From NCBI GenBank assembly GCA_016081115.2, contig CM071929.1:620001-684000 (forward strand): a DNA stretch of 64,000 nt, written 5' to 3'. Position 1 is the stretch's first letter. Every line of letters starts with the position of its first letter. The notes below the pieces were generated by a model. That model was not told where the DNA came from, made no database searches, and saw only the letters and a list, made by a program, of their open reading frames with translations. Origin of the DNA: Rehmannia glutinosa (lineage: Eukaryota; Streptophyta; Magnoliopsida; Lamiales; Orobanchaceae). Below, piece by piece: positions 46,831-56,864 of this stretch. A program made the position numbers and the translations under genes.

Positions 46831-47600
46831 TACACTAGGTCTAATAAATCCCAAATCCAAAAGTTCTTGTTTTGCGCCTTTAACTCTTGTAACTCCTTTG
46901 GCGCCATCCTATAGGGTGCTTTAGATATTGGTGATGTCTAGGTACCAAATCTATTCCAAATTCAACTTTGACGATCGGAGGAATTCCCGACAAGTCTTTT
47001 GAAATACATCCAAAAATTCTTGCACAATTGGTATGTCATTAGGTGTCACTTGGTGTCGAGGTATCTACTAAACTCACTAGATATCCTTGACATTTTTTCT
47101 TTTTCAACATATTTCTTGCTTTCATTGCCGATATCACTCGTGGCGCTTGCCTTAGACTTAATCCCATAAAATTTTATCTCATCATTTCTGGCAATTTGAA
47201 TATTATCTCTTTCTCGTGACATTTAATGTCACTTTGATATCTACTAAGCCAATTCATACCTAAGATTACGTCAAAATCCTTCATCTTAATTATGTATAGA
47301 TCACTTTAAGATAATTTCCCCTATATTCACTTCAACATCCTTATTCTTGAGTCGGTTGTTATCGAATTTCCGGATGGCAAGCCAACCTCAAGGGTTCACT
47401 TACTCTATCACTCTTATGTCCTAATATAGCATGAAATTTGGTAGATAAAACGAATGTGTGGCACGGTGTCGAAAAGTACAAGAAGCGGTATTCTTGAGAT
47501 GGTTAGCATACGACATTGTACCCGGGTTTTGATCGACTTCTTCTTGAGTCATAGCATACATTCGAGCTCTACCTCCGGATGTTTGTTTCTTCTTTCCCGC
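46831..47600 (-). pseudogene. Chromovirus protease and linker to RT
   Basis: The linker frame GGRARMYAMTQEEVDQNPG at 47520-47580 is the conserved segment before protease in Tekay-type elements. The active site follows near 47450-47475; the frame reads LVLFDT then VPHIRF. One missing G would change this to the expected Asp-Thr-Gly, so the break may be a sequencing error. FYLPNF-type sequence comes next. From 47400 to 46831 the frame is poorly readable. The protease would cleave Gag-Pol. Confidence 0.7.
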
Positions 47601-48504
47601 TCGACTTTTAAAAGAGGACAATTAGAGACTTCATGTCCGGCTTCTTACACTTGAAGCATTTTCCTTGTCACTAAACATTCTCCAAAATGATTCTTCTTGC
47701 ATTTTGGGCAAGTTGGCTTTGTCTACTTGCGTAATTGGACGTGTATTTCCATCGGTCTTTATCTGTTTATTTTGATTTTGTTTTGTCCCTTCCCATTTTC
47801 TTTTCTCGGACAACACCACCAACTTTTTCTCTTCCTCGTCCCTCAAAGAATACTTGCCTTCACCTCATGAGCCCTTCTCACCATCACCTAGTATTCCAAA
47901 TCTCCTTGAGCGAGATAGTATTCTTGATAGTTGTGCTCAAGTCCCCTTCTGAACCTCAAAGCCTTTTTCAAATCAGTATCCACTAGGTGTGGAGCAAACC
48001 GACTTAGTTGATTGAACTGTCTCTCATACTCTGTGACAGTCATGTTTCTTTGTTTAAAGTTAAGGAATTCTGTCTCTTTCTTGTCCGGTATGATTGTGGA
48101 AAAAATTTTTCCATTACAATCATTTTGAACTCATCCCATGTTAAAGCATTCCGCTCTTCCTCGGTCTTAGTCCTCCAATACCCTTCCCTCCAATGATCGG
48201 CGTCTTGGTGAGTTGGAAAGAAGCACATACGACTCTGTTAAATCGTGCGGCAACCAATAAGTCGAAAAATCCTTTCTAGCGATCGAAACCATTCTTCTTT
48301 TTGTTGTCGGGCCATCACGTCCGTTGAATGTGGGTGGACGATAGTGGCGAAATTGTTCCACAACTCGTGCGTTGTTGTTGTTATTGTCCCCATTGTTACG
48401 CACACCCTCGAGGAACTAGCAATTATATCTCCAGTGAGAGTGGTTTGATTTCTTGTGTTAGTGGAGTTTTCACCATTGACTTGATTTCCACGACGGGGAG
48501 CCAT
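47601..48504 (-). pseudogene. Chromovirus gag
   Basis: The start codon is at 48502-48504 (MAPRRGNQVNGENS). The Gag core includes QFRHYRPPTFNGRDGP near 48300-48345, WFRSLERIFRL near 48250-48290 and LTWDEFKMIVMEKFFPQSYR at 48085-48145. The zinc knuckle near 47625-47660 reads CFKCKKP, after which one missing base destroys the His and last Cys. Gag would form the particle and bind RNA. The frames overlap in several places because of short indels; no large deletion is seen. Confidence 0.85.
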
Positions 48505-48699
48505 ATTCCTAAGGTCATACATAATGTATTATTATTATTTACCCAAATTATTAATGGATTTTGCATAAAATATCTAACTTAAAATCTAAATATCATAATA
48601 TAATGGTCAAATAAATTAGGATCAATTAAAGGACAACTAAGCTTTATATATGATAAGGATTTATTTATCAATTATTACAATACATAGACCCAACCATCT

Positions 48700-49010
48700 C
48701 TATTGATCCATGTCTTCATATTCCTCCAGGATCTTAGGATCTTGAGGATCTTCCTCCGGGTCTTCTTCTAGATTTCCTTCTGGTTCCTCATCTTCTGCCA
48801 TAGCCTTATTGTTCAAAAATTCAATCCATTTACCGTATAACCTGGCAGTGAATGTCCCGTAGTTGATTTTTGGTCGGTCGTCATGCCTATCATACTCAAT
48901 AATGAGGCATAAAGTTTTTCAGCCTTGCGTTCCAAAATGAGGGTAAGCTATCAATCACTCTACGGGAAGCGGCGCGTTCGTTTGGAGCGATGACATTTCT
49001 CACATTATAC
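48700..49010 (-). pseudogene. Small acidic ORF in the chromovirus leader, upstream of gag
   Basis: Between the primer-binding site and gag the minus strand reads VRNVIAPNERAASRRVIDSL, then shifted frames to INYGTFTARLYGKWIEFLNN, then KAMAEDEEPEGNLEEDPEED and PKILEEYEDMDQ with a stop at 48700-48702. The C-terminal 40 residues are almost all acidic. It is too protein-like to be leader sequence by chance, yet is not part of Gag. I do not recognise a named domain. At about 100 residues it would be read before gag from the genomic RNA. Confidence 0.45.
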
Positions 49011-49514
49011 TATAATTGGTGAATTTTAACTATATATTCTCCAATGCTATCCCCTCCTCAATTTGATAGTTGGAATAATGATTGGGTTGGTTAATCGGAT
49101 GGTTCGGACCCGATTATTATTATTATTGTTCTTTTCTTGATGTATGACGAGTGCGAGTTCTGTCATCTATATATATGTGTGCATTTGCAACTATAAGTCT
49201 GTTTTTACAATATATTTTTTTAAGAGAAATACAAGATTTCTTTTCATCTTACATATAAAGCTGGTATTATGTTTCTAAAGCGAGAATATAATAATATGAA
49301 ATACATCATGACATAAATGAGCATCTTGGTACAATTGTATAGCGTAACTTGCATTAATAATTCTCATACCTTGAGGAGACCGACAAGATATGATGGAGGT
49401 GGATGTTATTATACTATTTTATCTTATACAAAGTTTGAATTATATTATTTTTTTAAAGAAAAATTGTACATTTTAAATTTTCAAATTTTTTTAACAAGCC
49501 TACGAAACGTAGAC
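49011..49514 (-). other. Chromovirus 5' leader
   Basis: Non-coding leader between the primer-binding site and the acidic ORF. AT-rich with a short (TTA)n stretch near 49110-49130. No other feature. Confidence 0.5.
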
Positions 49515-49527
49515 GCTTCCGATACCA
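49515..49527 (-). promoter_or_regulatory. Primer-binding site of the chromovirus
   Basis: The minus strand reads TGGTATCGGAAGC, close to the initiator methionine tRNA complement, two bases inside the 5' LTR. Confidence 0.75.
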
Positions 49528-49665
49528 CTTGTAACGACTCAATTTTATAAAATTAAAGTATTCTAAAATATTTTTAAGAAAACATAAATTTATAAATTAA
49601 AGTGATCCCAATAATGATCATAAAGTTGATTTAGAATTTTAATTCTTAAGGAAAAAAATATAATG

Positions 49666-49725
<60 letters not shown>

Positions 49726-49726
49726 T
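49666..49726. repeat. (AAT)n microsatellite in the chromovirus 5' LTR
   Basis: About 20 AAT units, the partner of 29203-29264. Confidence 0.95.
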
Positions 49727-50357
49727 TACATCTTCCAAATTAAACCTTCTTGATTGTTCCAAGCATAAACCGGAAAAATTAAAGACATAAATCTAAAATT
49801 TAGTCCAATCACAATTATTTAAAATATAAATATAGCATGATTTATTCCACCATCCACAACATCATATCCTCGTAGGATTCCTCAACCTCGAAAGTCATGA
49901 TAATAATAGGGGTGAGCTTCATCTCGCTCAATAGGGACATATCTGTCAATATTTAATATAACATGAAAAGTATTCACATAATTACAACAATAAATTCATT
50001 CATTTCTCTTTTTCCTCCTCGATCGTGGCGATTCTGCATATAGCATTTGGGTTCACCCGAAGATACATTTTATCCGGAGCCTTTTCATAGCCTTTAGCTT
50101 ATATGAATTATTTCCTCTTGATATATATTTCAATCAATGAAGTATAATCGTGAAACATTAAATAAAGACAAATAATATAGAAAATTCCTACCTTAATAAT
50201 CGCAGATATTCGATGTAGAAAAATGAACAATAAAAGTCCTAGTCCTCGACCCCTTCGTTTTCTACATTAAATAAAATTATAATTAATATGTGATTTTAAT
50301 AAATCAAACTAATTAATGAAATAATTTGTGAAAAATATTGAAAAAGGGCTTGTGATT

Positions 50358-50361
<4 letters not shown>

Positions 50362-50391
<30 letters not shown>
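50362..50391. repeat. (TA)n microsatellite in the chromovirus 5' LTR
   Basis: Fifteen TA units, three more than the partner array at 29902-29925. Confidence 0.9.
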
Positions 50392-50395
<4 letters not shown>

Positions 50396-50565
50396 CTTGA
50401 AGTAGAAAAATACTTATACCTTATAATTAATATAAATGTGGTGTAAAATTATGTATGAAATTACACCTATTTATAGTAATTAATATTAACCCCTAAATAC
50501 TCTAAACTCACCCCTAAACTCACCCCTAAACTAACCCCTAGCTAACCTCTAATATAACCCCTATT

Positions 50566-50568
<3 letters not shown>

Positions 50569-50607
<39 letters not shown>
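50569..50607. repeat. (TA)n tract at the left edge of the inserted element
   Basis: About 19 TA units; the homologous site in the 3' LTR (about 30111-30126) has about 8. The inserted element starts at its right edge. Confidence 0.9.
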
Positions 50608-50609
<2 letters not shown>

Positions 50610-51779
50610 ATAGGATCTGTGAGACCACCTCCTAGGTTAGTCCATAAGATGAATCTAAACCATCCAAATAGTAAATCAATGGCGAGATGCATTACAATCT
50701 ATACAAGGTTTTGAAAGTAACTATACAATAGAAGGGTAAAATTGGAATCCATAAAATCGGACATGGTAACCTCTCCTACATTATAGGGACGTGATCGTTA
50801 TTGATCACGTCCCCATAAATCACGCAATTCACCATATACAATCAAATATATGTCTCCTTCTCAACGTAAACATTGCATCGCCATTATCAAAACCTCTGTA
50901 ATCACCATTATCACTCAAAAATCGGCCACCAATTGATCCACAAAAAATTAAACGCGACGGATTTCTAACAATTTGCAAGGAGTTATCATCCATTTGATTG
51001 GAAAGATTTATACAATGGCAAAAAGTATTGATTTCAACGAATCAAGAATGTCCTCCAGGTAATTTCTAACGAGAAACTTGCTACAATATTCATACGCTAC
51101 GAATCAACAAATTGATTCTTGAATGAAATATATGCACCTCTGTTATTGTTGGTTTGTATGTTTAGTATACAAATGTTGTCTATTTAGTGTGTCAACATTG
51201 TATATATAGTTTTATATTTTTGTGGATCAACGACTTGTATGAAGATTGCATCTCAATTAATAGTTTGTATGTTTAGTACTGGATAGTTTGCCTATTTAGA
51301 ATATAAGTCTTGCGTATATAGAATTATGTATATGCATACTTACTCCTTATCGCATATAGTACATTTGTTACCAAATTCGATTTTGCTGTTTATTTAGTAT
51401 TTACAACATGTATATATTCATTTATTCGTTGTATATTTATAATATAACACTTGTATATTTTAAATGCGTAATTTGTTCAATTAAGAATCTACTCATGCTT
51501 ATTTCATTGTATGGTAGAAATTGTCTGTCATAATAAATTAATCAGTTTGATCAAAAAAAAATTGAATATCAACTAAACGTTCTTTGTATACTTATAAATC
51601 AAAACGTGCATAAATAGATGTTAAAACTGTATATTTTATACAGATTGATTATTGTATTCTAACAAGTCTTTGAGAACAGAGATGATGCATTTTGTATTAT
51701 TAGGTAACAAACGTGTATGAATGAAATTATATAAGCGTATGTATAATATATCCATATTTGTATTATTGTGTAATAACTT

Positions 51780-52075
51780 TTGTGATGTCAAAAACGTAGG
51801 CCAACGGCTCGAAATCTCGGGATCAACAAAATATTGGATACGTGAGGTGGAACAAAAAAGATTCCACGAGTGGGAATGCATTTCGCCACGTTGAAAACCG
51901 GTGTACAATTTTCGAAACTATGGAACCATTAAAGCAAGCACAAAACTCAAAAGATGATGCGGAACATGCGGTGAGATCGGAACGCATAACAACGAACGTG
52001 TCCAAACCGCGACACCACACCCTTGTGCAATGTTTCTATTTTTGCAAAAAAACAATGGGTGAAACAGTGTGAAAC
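51780..52075 (+). other. Higher-GC patch with a short open frame inside the TA-flanked element
   Basis: This patch contrasts with the AT-rich rest of the element. A 76-codon plus-strand frame at 51842-52072 (MRWNKKDSTSGNAFRHVENR then TTNVSKPRHHTLVQCF) is open, and the minus strand is also partly open. I recognise no domain. It may be a remnant of an internal gene or captured sequence. Confidence 0.3.
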
Positions 52076-52274
52076 TGTTAGTTTATTGTTTAATGAATTT
52101 TTTTGTAACATTGTGTGAACTATTAATTTATTTTTAATGTTATTTTTCTCCTAAACATGTATTGCATATAAAAATTACATTCAACTAAATATGCAAAAAA
52201 AAATGCTAAGCATACATAATTGTTTTATTATGTATACAATTACACTGTATACTGCAATTTGTACCTTAAGATTC

Positions 52275-52830
52275 ATGCAAATGTATTAATCTAGTTATCC
52301 AACAAATAATACAATTCAACTAATCCAACAAAATAGACAAATGCAACACATTAAACATACAATTCTACATATCTATTTATACAAGTCCATAAGCACCTAA
52401 ATACAATTCAACTGAAAACTAAAATCAAATAAATCACCCATACGACTAAATATACAAATCCACCAAATAAATATGCAATTCAACTTAACTAAGTAGACAA
52501 ATATATTAATCTACTAATCAAATAATACAATTCATCTAATCCAAAATAAACAAATGATACACATTAAATATACAATTCGACATATCTATTTATACATGTC
52601 ATCGCAATCGTATACAATTCCATGAACTAATATCGTTGAATCACCCATATAATTAAGTATACAAATCCACCAAATAAAGATACAAACCCATGTAACTAAT
52701 TAAGCAAATATATTAAACTATTTATACAACAAAAATACAATTCAACTAACCCAAAAATAAACAAATGGAACCCTTAAATATACTGATTCGACATATCTAT
52801 CTATACAATTTGCTGCATCTATTGTACAAA
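52275..52830. repeat. Tandem repeat, about 213-bp unit, 2.6 copies
   Basis: The marker ACAATTCAACTAATCC or close variants recurs at 52311, 52527 and 52737, spacing 216 and 210 bp. Each time it is preceded by ATATATTAA-like sequence and followed about 45 bp on by ATTCGACATATCTAT. It lies wholly within the TA-flanked element. Confidence 0.75.
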
Positions 52831-53152
52831 TCAAAAAAACAATTTCATCTTCAAAAAAGATCACTCTATATAGAAAAAAATCGGGAAACTGATAGGTATC
52901 AGTTTTGAAAAGATACGATTGAAATCTATGGTTTTTTCCCCCTAAAAATTGGGAAACTGATAAAGGAAGTATTCATTTTCCTAATAATTAGCAATTAACG
53001 TGATTTACTTAAAAACTAAAAAAATATAAAAATACAATCATACCCTTATATCCCAAAAATAACTAAAGAGATCTACACCATTAAAAAATTAAATCAAGGG
53101 TCTATATGCGGTCTTATGGACTAACTCAAGGATTAGTCTCATTTGAACAATC

Positions 53153-53154
<2 letters not shown>

Positions 53155-53196
<42 letters not shown>
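53155..53196. repeat. (TA)n tract at the right edge of the inserted element
   Basis: About 21 units; it is followed by the last bases of the chromovirus LTR. Confidence 0.9.
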
Positions 53197-53198
<2 letters not shown>

Positions 53199-53207
53199 TA
53201 TATCACA

Positions 53208-54567
53208 TTAAAGTTAGGATTAGTTAAAATCGACAAGAAGAATTAAATGAGTTGGGTTGGGATTAAGAAATCTAACACGAATAACATGAATTTTATGTTA
53301 CATTACAACACATGAACTCTAACACTACATACACAAATGGCCACCCATAACTAAAATTATTAGAGAGAGATTAGATTAAAGAGACGTTTATGTTTGCTTA
53401 GGAAAGTTTCCGATGGAAATGAAATCATTTCGATTTTCATTTTTATACAAATATTTATTTGGAAACACAATCAAACAATTTTTCATAATAATTAATCACA
53501 CAAATTTACGTGAAAACACAATCAAATATAATAACCAAACAATTTTTTACTATAATCACGTAAAACTATGTCAAAAATACAATTTAAAAACTATAACCAG
53601 ACACATTTTCATTTCGAACATATATATTAATAGAAATTAGAACAACAAACCAAATGTATTTTTATTTTTCACTTGAAAACCAATAACTCCTGAAAATTCA
53701 TTTCCAAAAACCAGAAACTAGAAAATGAACTTGGATATGTATCCATAAACTGATACAAGACCATAGTTGGATAGTGAGAGTGACCACAGAGAGAGGAGGA
53801 TAATGATTCAAGGAGCTCAATTTCATTTTTCATTCATTTCTTTGTTATTATTATTTTAGTTTTTAACATATATATACATGTACGACACGATATATCGGAT
53901 CAATTTATCATTATTTTACCGAATACTGAAAAGTCAGAAATAAATTGAATTTAATATTTGATGATTTACGGAACTTGGTGTTGATTCCTACCGTTTGCTT
54001 AAATGGTGCAATTCATCTTAGAGCTCAGTACATAATTAGTAGATAGTAGCATATTGGTCGGCTTAATAACTCAAGAATTTGTACTACTTGATCGTTTCAC
54101 GTAGTACAAAGTACCAAATTAAACTCACCTTGACAAAATCAAACTTTGGTTAATTTATTCACAACCACAGCCGTAACTATTATAAAATAGTAATAGACGG
54201 TTACTTTTTTCTTTTTCTTTTTTCCTTTTTTGGTGCCAATTTATCCAAGACCAGAGAAAGCACGTGCAACTTAATCGTATAAATTATATTTAAACCGAGA
54301 TAAATACAAGTATACAACTGAAATTAAAAATTGCCATAACTCATTTTCCCAGCTTGAGTACTCCAGTGTTAACTGTACTTTTCGAACGTGAGTACTGCAA
54401 TTAGGCGACAGTACAAGTTAGGAAACAAACACAAATAAAATCACATAGTTTGTGTTAATTTTCTTTCAAAAGGCCATAAAGAAAAAGTAACAGGTCCTTA
54501 TAAAAGAGAAGGAATGACTATATATGATCTCTTGGCCTTCTTAAGGGGATGGGGTTGACGATTATTG
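53208..54567. other. Non-coding AT-rich flank
   Basis: I see no gene. 53410-53640 contains direct repeats of GAAAACACAATCAAA and may be a degraded MITE, without clear inverted ends. TATAAAAGAG at about 54500 resembles a TATA box but no gene follows. Confidence 0.45.
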
Positions 54568-54727
54568 CAGCGTGTTGGTGGCTTTGACGCGGTTCAACGG
54601 CATGGCTACCACTATTTGTGGCATCAAAATCCCACCGTTGATTAATTTCCCACGGATGTGATCTTGATACCATCAATGGTGGCGGCACTGCGTTGGCGAA
54701 AAGAGCTCCAAAGTCACCAACACACTG
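54568..54727. repeat. Imperfect inverted repeat, 19-bp arms, GC-rich loop
   Basis: The arms are CAGCGTGTTGGTGGCTTTG (54568-54586) and, complemented, CAGTGTGTTGGTGACTTTG (54709-54727), matching at 17 of 19 positions. The 120-bp loop is richer in GC than the surroundings. The minus strand is open across it (FGALFANAVPPPLMVSRS, then EINQRWDFDATNSGSHA). No clear target duplication is present. It could be a small MITE or an exon remnant. Confidence 0.5.
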
Positions 54728-55060
54728 TCATATTCGCCAATACCAATTATGGATCTTGTAAAATTCATTGTTTATTCGCACTTCTTGAATTTTTTTGTCA
54801 TAAGTTTGGAGTAATGGTTTGAGGGAGGATAAATTTCAAAGAAAAACCGAAAAAATCTTTGGGTTAAAATCTTTTGGTTAATACCTTTATAAAAGGTGAG
54901 CAATACATGTTTAGTCTAGTTACAAAAATTCCATTGTCTTCCGAAGTTACAAATGTTCCCCTAATTTGTAAATACCGACAAATAAAATAGACTCCTCCTA
55001 AGGGTGCGGTGCAATTTGTAAAATAAATTGTCAATGAGATATTGGTAATTTTGAAAGACA
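54728..55060. other. Non-coding spacer
   Basis: No gene is visible. It contains TTATAAAAGG at about 54890 without a following frame. Confidence 0.45.
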
Positions 55061-55063
55061 AGT

Positions 55064-55347
55064 CACTACAAGAAAAATCAAGTTTACCGTGAGGAAAAAT
55101 CGTAGGTAAATATTAAGAAAATTATAAAGTGTAGGTAAAATCATTGTGGGTAAAATATTTACCGACAAAATCTAAAAGCTGTTGGTAAATACCTACGGAA
55201 AATCATCGGTAATTGAAAAACTATCGATAATTTGTCAACATAATTTGGGGGAAAAATGGTATTTTTATTCTTTAGGTATTCGTAGGTAATTGTAAAATTT
55301 AGTAACAATATCATTTCAGACTGTAAACTGGAATTTAGCTTGTAGTG
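55064..55347. mobile_element. CACTA-type MITE (284 bp) with AGT duplication
   Basis: The element starts CACTACAAGAAAAATC and ends TTAGCTTGTAGTG, the complement of CACTACAAGC. It is flanked by a perfect 3-bp duplication AGT (55061-55063 and 55348-55350), the size made by CACTA transposases. The interior repeats GGTAAAT and TACCGA motifs, typical of CACTA subterminal repeats that bind the transposase. It has no coding capacity and depends on an autonomous relative. Confidence 0.85.
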
Positions 55348-55350
55348 AGT

Positions 55351-56019
55351 AAGTTTTTTTTAATTATATTTAAATCTAATTGGTAGTTTTTGTAATTATA
55401 TTAAATCTTATGGTGGTATTTATTTTTACATAAGAAATAACGCACTAAGGAGGTCAAATATGCTTGATCTGAAAACAAAGTAAATGCAATGTATTTAATA
55501 ATTATCTAATCTAAGATGGATTTCTTGATCAGATCCCCAAATTAATATTATATATTATCGACTTAATATACATTTCTAATCCACCTCTTAATTTGTCAAG
55601 ATTAGTGGATAAGATACTTTAATTAAAGTCAAGATTATATAACAATTATTTATTATTATTATTATTGCACTTATTTTTACCATGTGAAAGTGGCAATCAA
55701 GGAGACTACTGCCAGCATTCAGATAGTGGATGAACTTTAAGATAAAACAATCAAAATTAACTTTTAAAGGCACACAACCTACTATGCAAGTGTGTAACAT
55801 GTGTGGAACAGTGGATATTAAATAAGATTCTAACTCCTATTTCATCCCCAAATTATTGTACAACGCCAAATTATATATTATTCTCTAAATAACTTTATCA
55901 AATTGATATTTTGAAATATTCATGAAATTTTAGCATTTATTATAATATATATCTAATTATTGTAATTATTTTTTAAAAACTCGAATAAATAAATCTTTTA
56001 TACTTTAAATATAATTAAG
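55351..56019. other. Non-coding AT-rich spacer
   Basis: No gene is visible. A short (TTA)n run lies at about 55650-55665. Confidence 0.45.
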
Positions 56020-56028
56020 AGGAAATTA

Positions 56029-56760
56029 CACTAAAGCCCCTGTACTATTTGTGTTTTTACACTTTAACCATGTAAACTATTTTTGGTTACACTTTATCAT
56101 ATATTAACTATGTAATTTGTAGCACTTTTCTCTATATGGACAATTCTACTCCTAAAGTTTTTTTTTCTTAGAATAATGAAAATGATTCATTATGATCATA
56201 TTAGGTCTATCATGCATGCTTTAACCGAATGTAGCAGAGTATTTCTAGCCGATTTTTTTGGGTTGTTCCTCACAATCCAACCACATACAATTTTACAACT
56301 GCTCCTTACACCCAACCTTAACATATATCGTGATGGTTTGTACCAACACTACAAAAAAAGCAAAAATTGCAATGGAAAAAAATTACCTCTAAATTTAGAC
56401 AATAACAATGAATGTTAAGTATACATCACTAACTAATTAAATAAGAAGTACAATATATTTGTGGTCAAATTAACGACGAAATATTCGTCACAACTAGGAA
56501 TACCTAACTATACTTAAGTCAAACAATGTATGAATTTAAGGGAGTACAATATTTTATATGGAAGCATGATGAGTCGTATATGATCGCAATGAACTATTTT
56601 CATTATTCTAAGAAAATAAAACTTTAGGGGTAAAACTGTCCATATAGGGCAAAGTGCAAAATTTTACATAGTTCATATGATAAAATGTAACAAAAAATAG
56701 TTTATATATATGGTAAAATGTAAAACGCGAATATTACATGGAATTTAGTGTAATTTCCTC
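56029..56760. mobile_element. Mutator-like MITE (732 bp), long inverted repeats, 9-bp duplication
   Basis: The ends are GAGGAAATTACACTAAA and its complement. The inverted arms extend about 190-200 bp with small gaps (56029-56220 against 56553-56760), sharing CTATATGGACA, CCTAAAGTTTT and AGAATAATGAAAAT. A perfect 9-bp duplication TATAATTAA flanks it (56020-56028 and 56761-56769). Long arms plus a 9-bp duplication are diagnostic of Mutator-like elements. The 80-codon frame inside (56176-56418) overlaps the arm and has no transposase motif, so the element is non-autonomous. Confidence 0.9.
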
Positions 56761-56864
56761 TATAATTAATTAAGTCAAACTTATCTAAGAAATTTCAATA
56801 AATTTGGGATAGAGAATTACAATGATATTTTCATATACCACGCTCACATAATAGACATGATACT

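Larger units (their letters stand above)
50608..53154. mobile_element. (TA)n-flanked DNA element with terminal inverted repeats (2547 bp)
   Basis: Both borders are long (TA)n tracts. The left end (50608-50649) reads GGATAGGATCTGTGAGACC and finishes GGTTAGTCCATAAGA. The right end, complemented (53112-53154), reads GGGATTGTTCAAATGAGAC and finishes GAGTTAGTCCATAAGA. They match over about 42 bp, closely in TGAGAC, TCCT and GTTAGTCCATAAGA. The interior is AT-rich, has a 213-bp tandem repeat, and has no transposase I can recognise. Insertion inside TA repeats recalls the non-autonomous Micron elements of rice and some Mutator-like MITEs. The class is inferred. Confidence 0.7.
29067..53207 (-). mobile_element. 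Ty3/gypsy chromovirus, full length in ends, with two insertions
   Basis: On the minus strand the order is 5' LTR, primer-binding site, a leader with a small acidic ORF, gag, protease, RT, RNase H, integrase, chromodomain, polypurine tract and 3' LTR. Integrase after RNase H defines Ty3/gypsy. The C-terminal chromodomain and the Gag linker MYAMTQEEVDQNPG point to the Tekay/Del group. The internal region is split by Sirevirus copy 2 at 32052-46022, and the 5' LTR is split by a (TA)n-flanked DNA element. Without insertions it would be about 7.5-7.7 kb. The LTRs are nearly identical in AT-rich parts, so it is young. The flanks GGTTA and TTAAA do not form a clear duplication. Confidence 0.9.
49530..53207 (-). 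repeat. 5' LTR of the chromovirus, split by a DNA element
   Basis: From 49530 (plus strand TGTAACGACTCAATTTT) the sequence matches the 3' LTR up to the (TA)n tract at 50569-50607. There a 2.5-kb element is inserted, and the LTR resumes in (TA)n at 53155-53196 and ends TATTCTATATCACA at 53207, equivalent to TTTGTTATCACA in the 3' LTR. The LTR parts sum to about 1.1 kb. Confidence 0.8.

Noticed and set aside
53388..53760. Possible hAT-type MITE (CTTAGGAAAG at one side, TGGATACATATCCAAG at the other)
   Set aside because: The two sides are not convincing inverted repeats and no duplication was found.
54494..54515. TATA-like TATAAAAGAG as a host promoter
   Set aside because: Only a 14-codon frame follows, and no conserved gene is present downstream.
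56346..56365. CACTACAAAAAAAGC as the start of a second CACTA element
   Set aside because: No inverted partner or 3-bp duplication was found; it lies inside the Mutator-like MITE.
56176..56418. 80-codon open frame inside the Mutator-like MITE
   Set aside because: It overlaps the inverted arm and has no transposase motif; likely chance.
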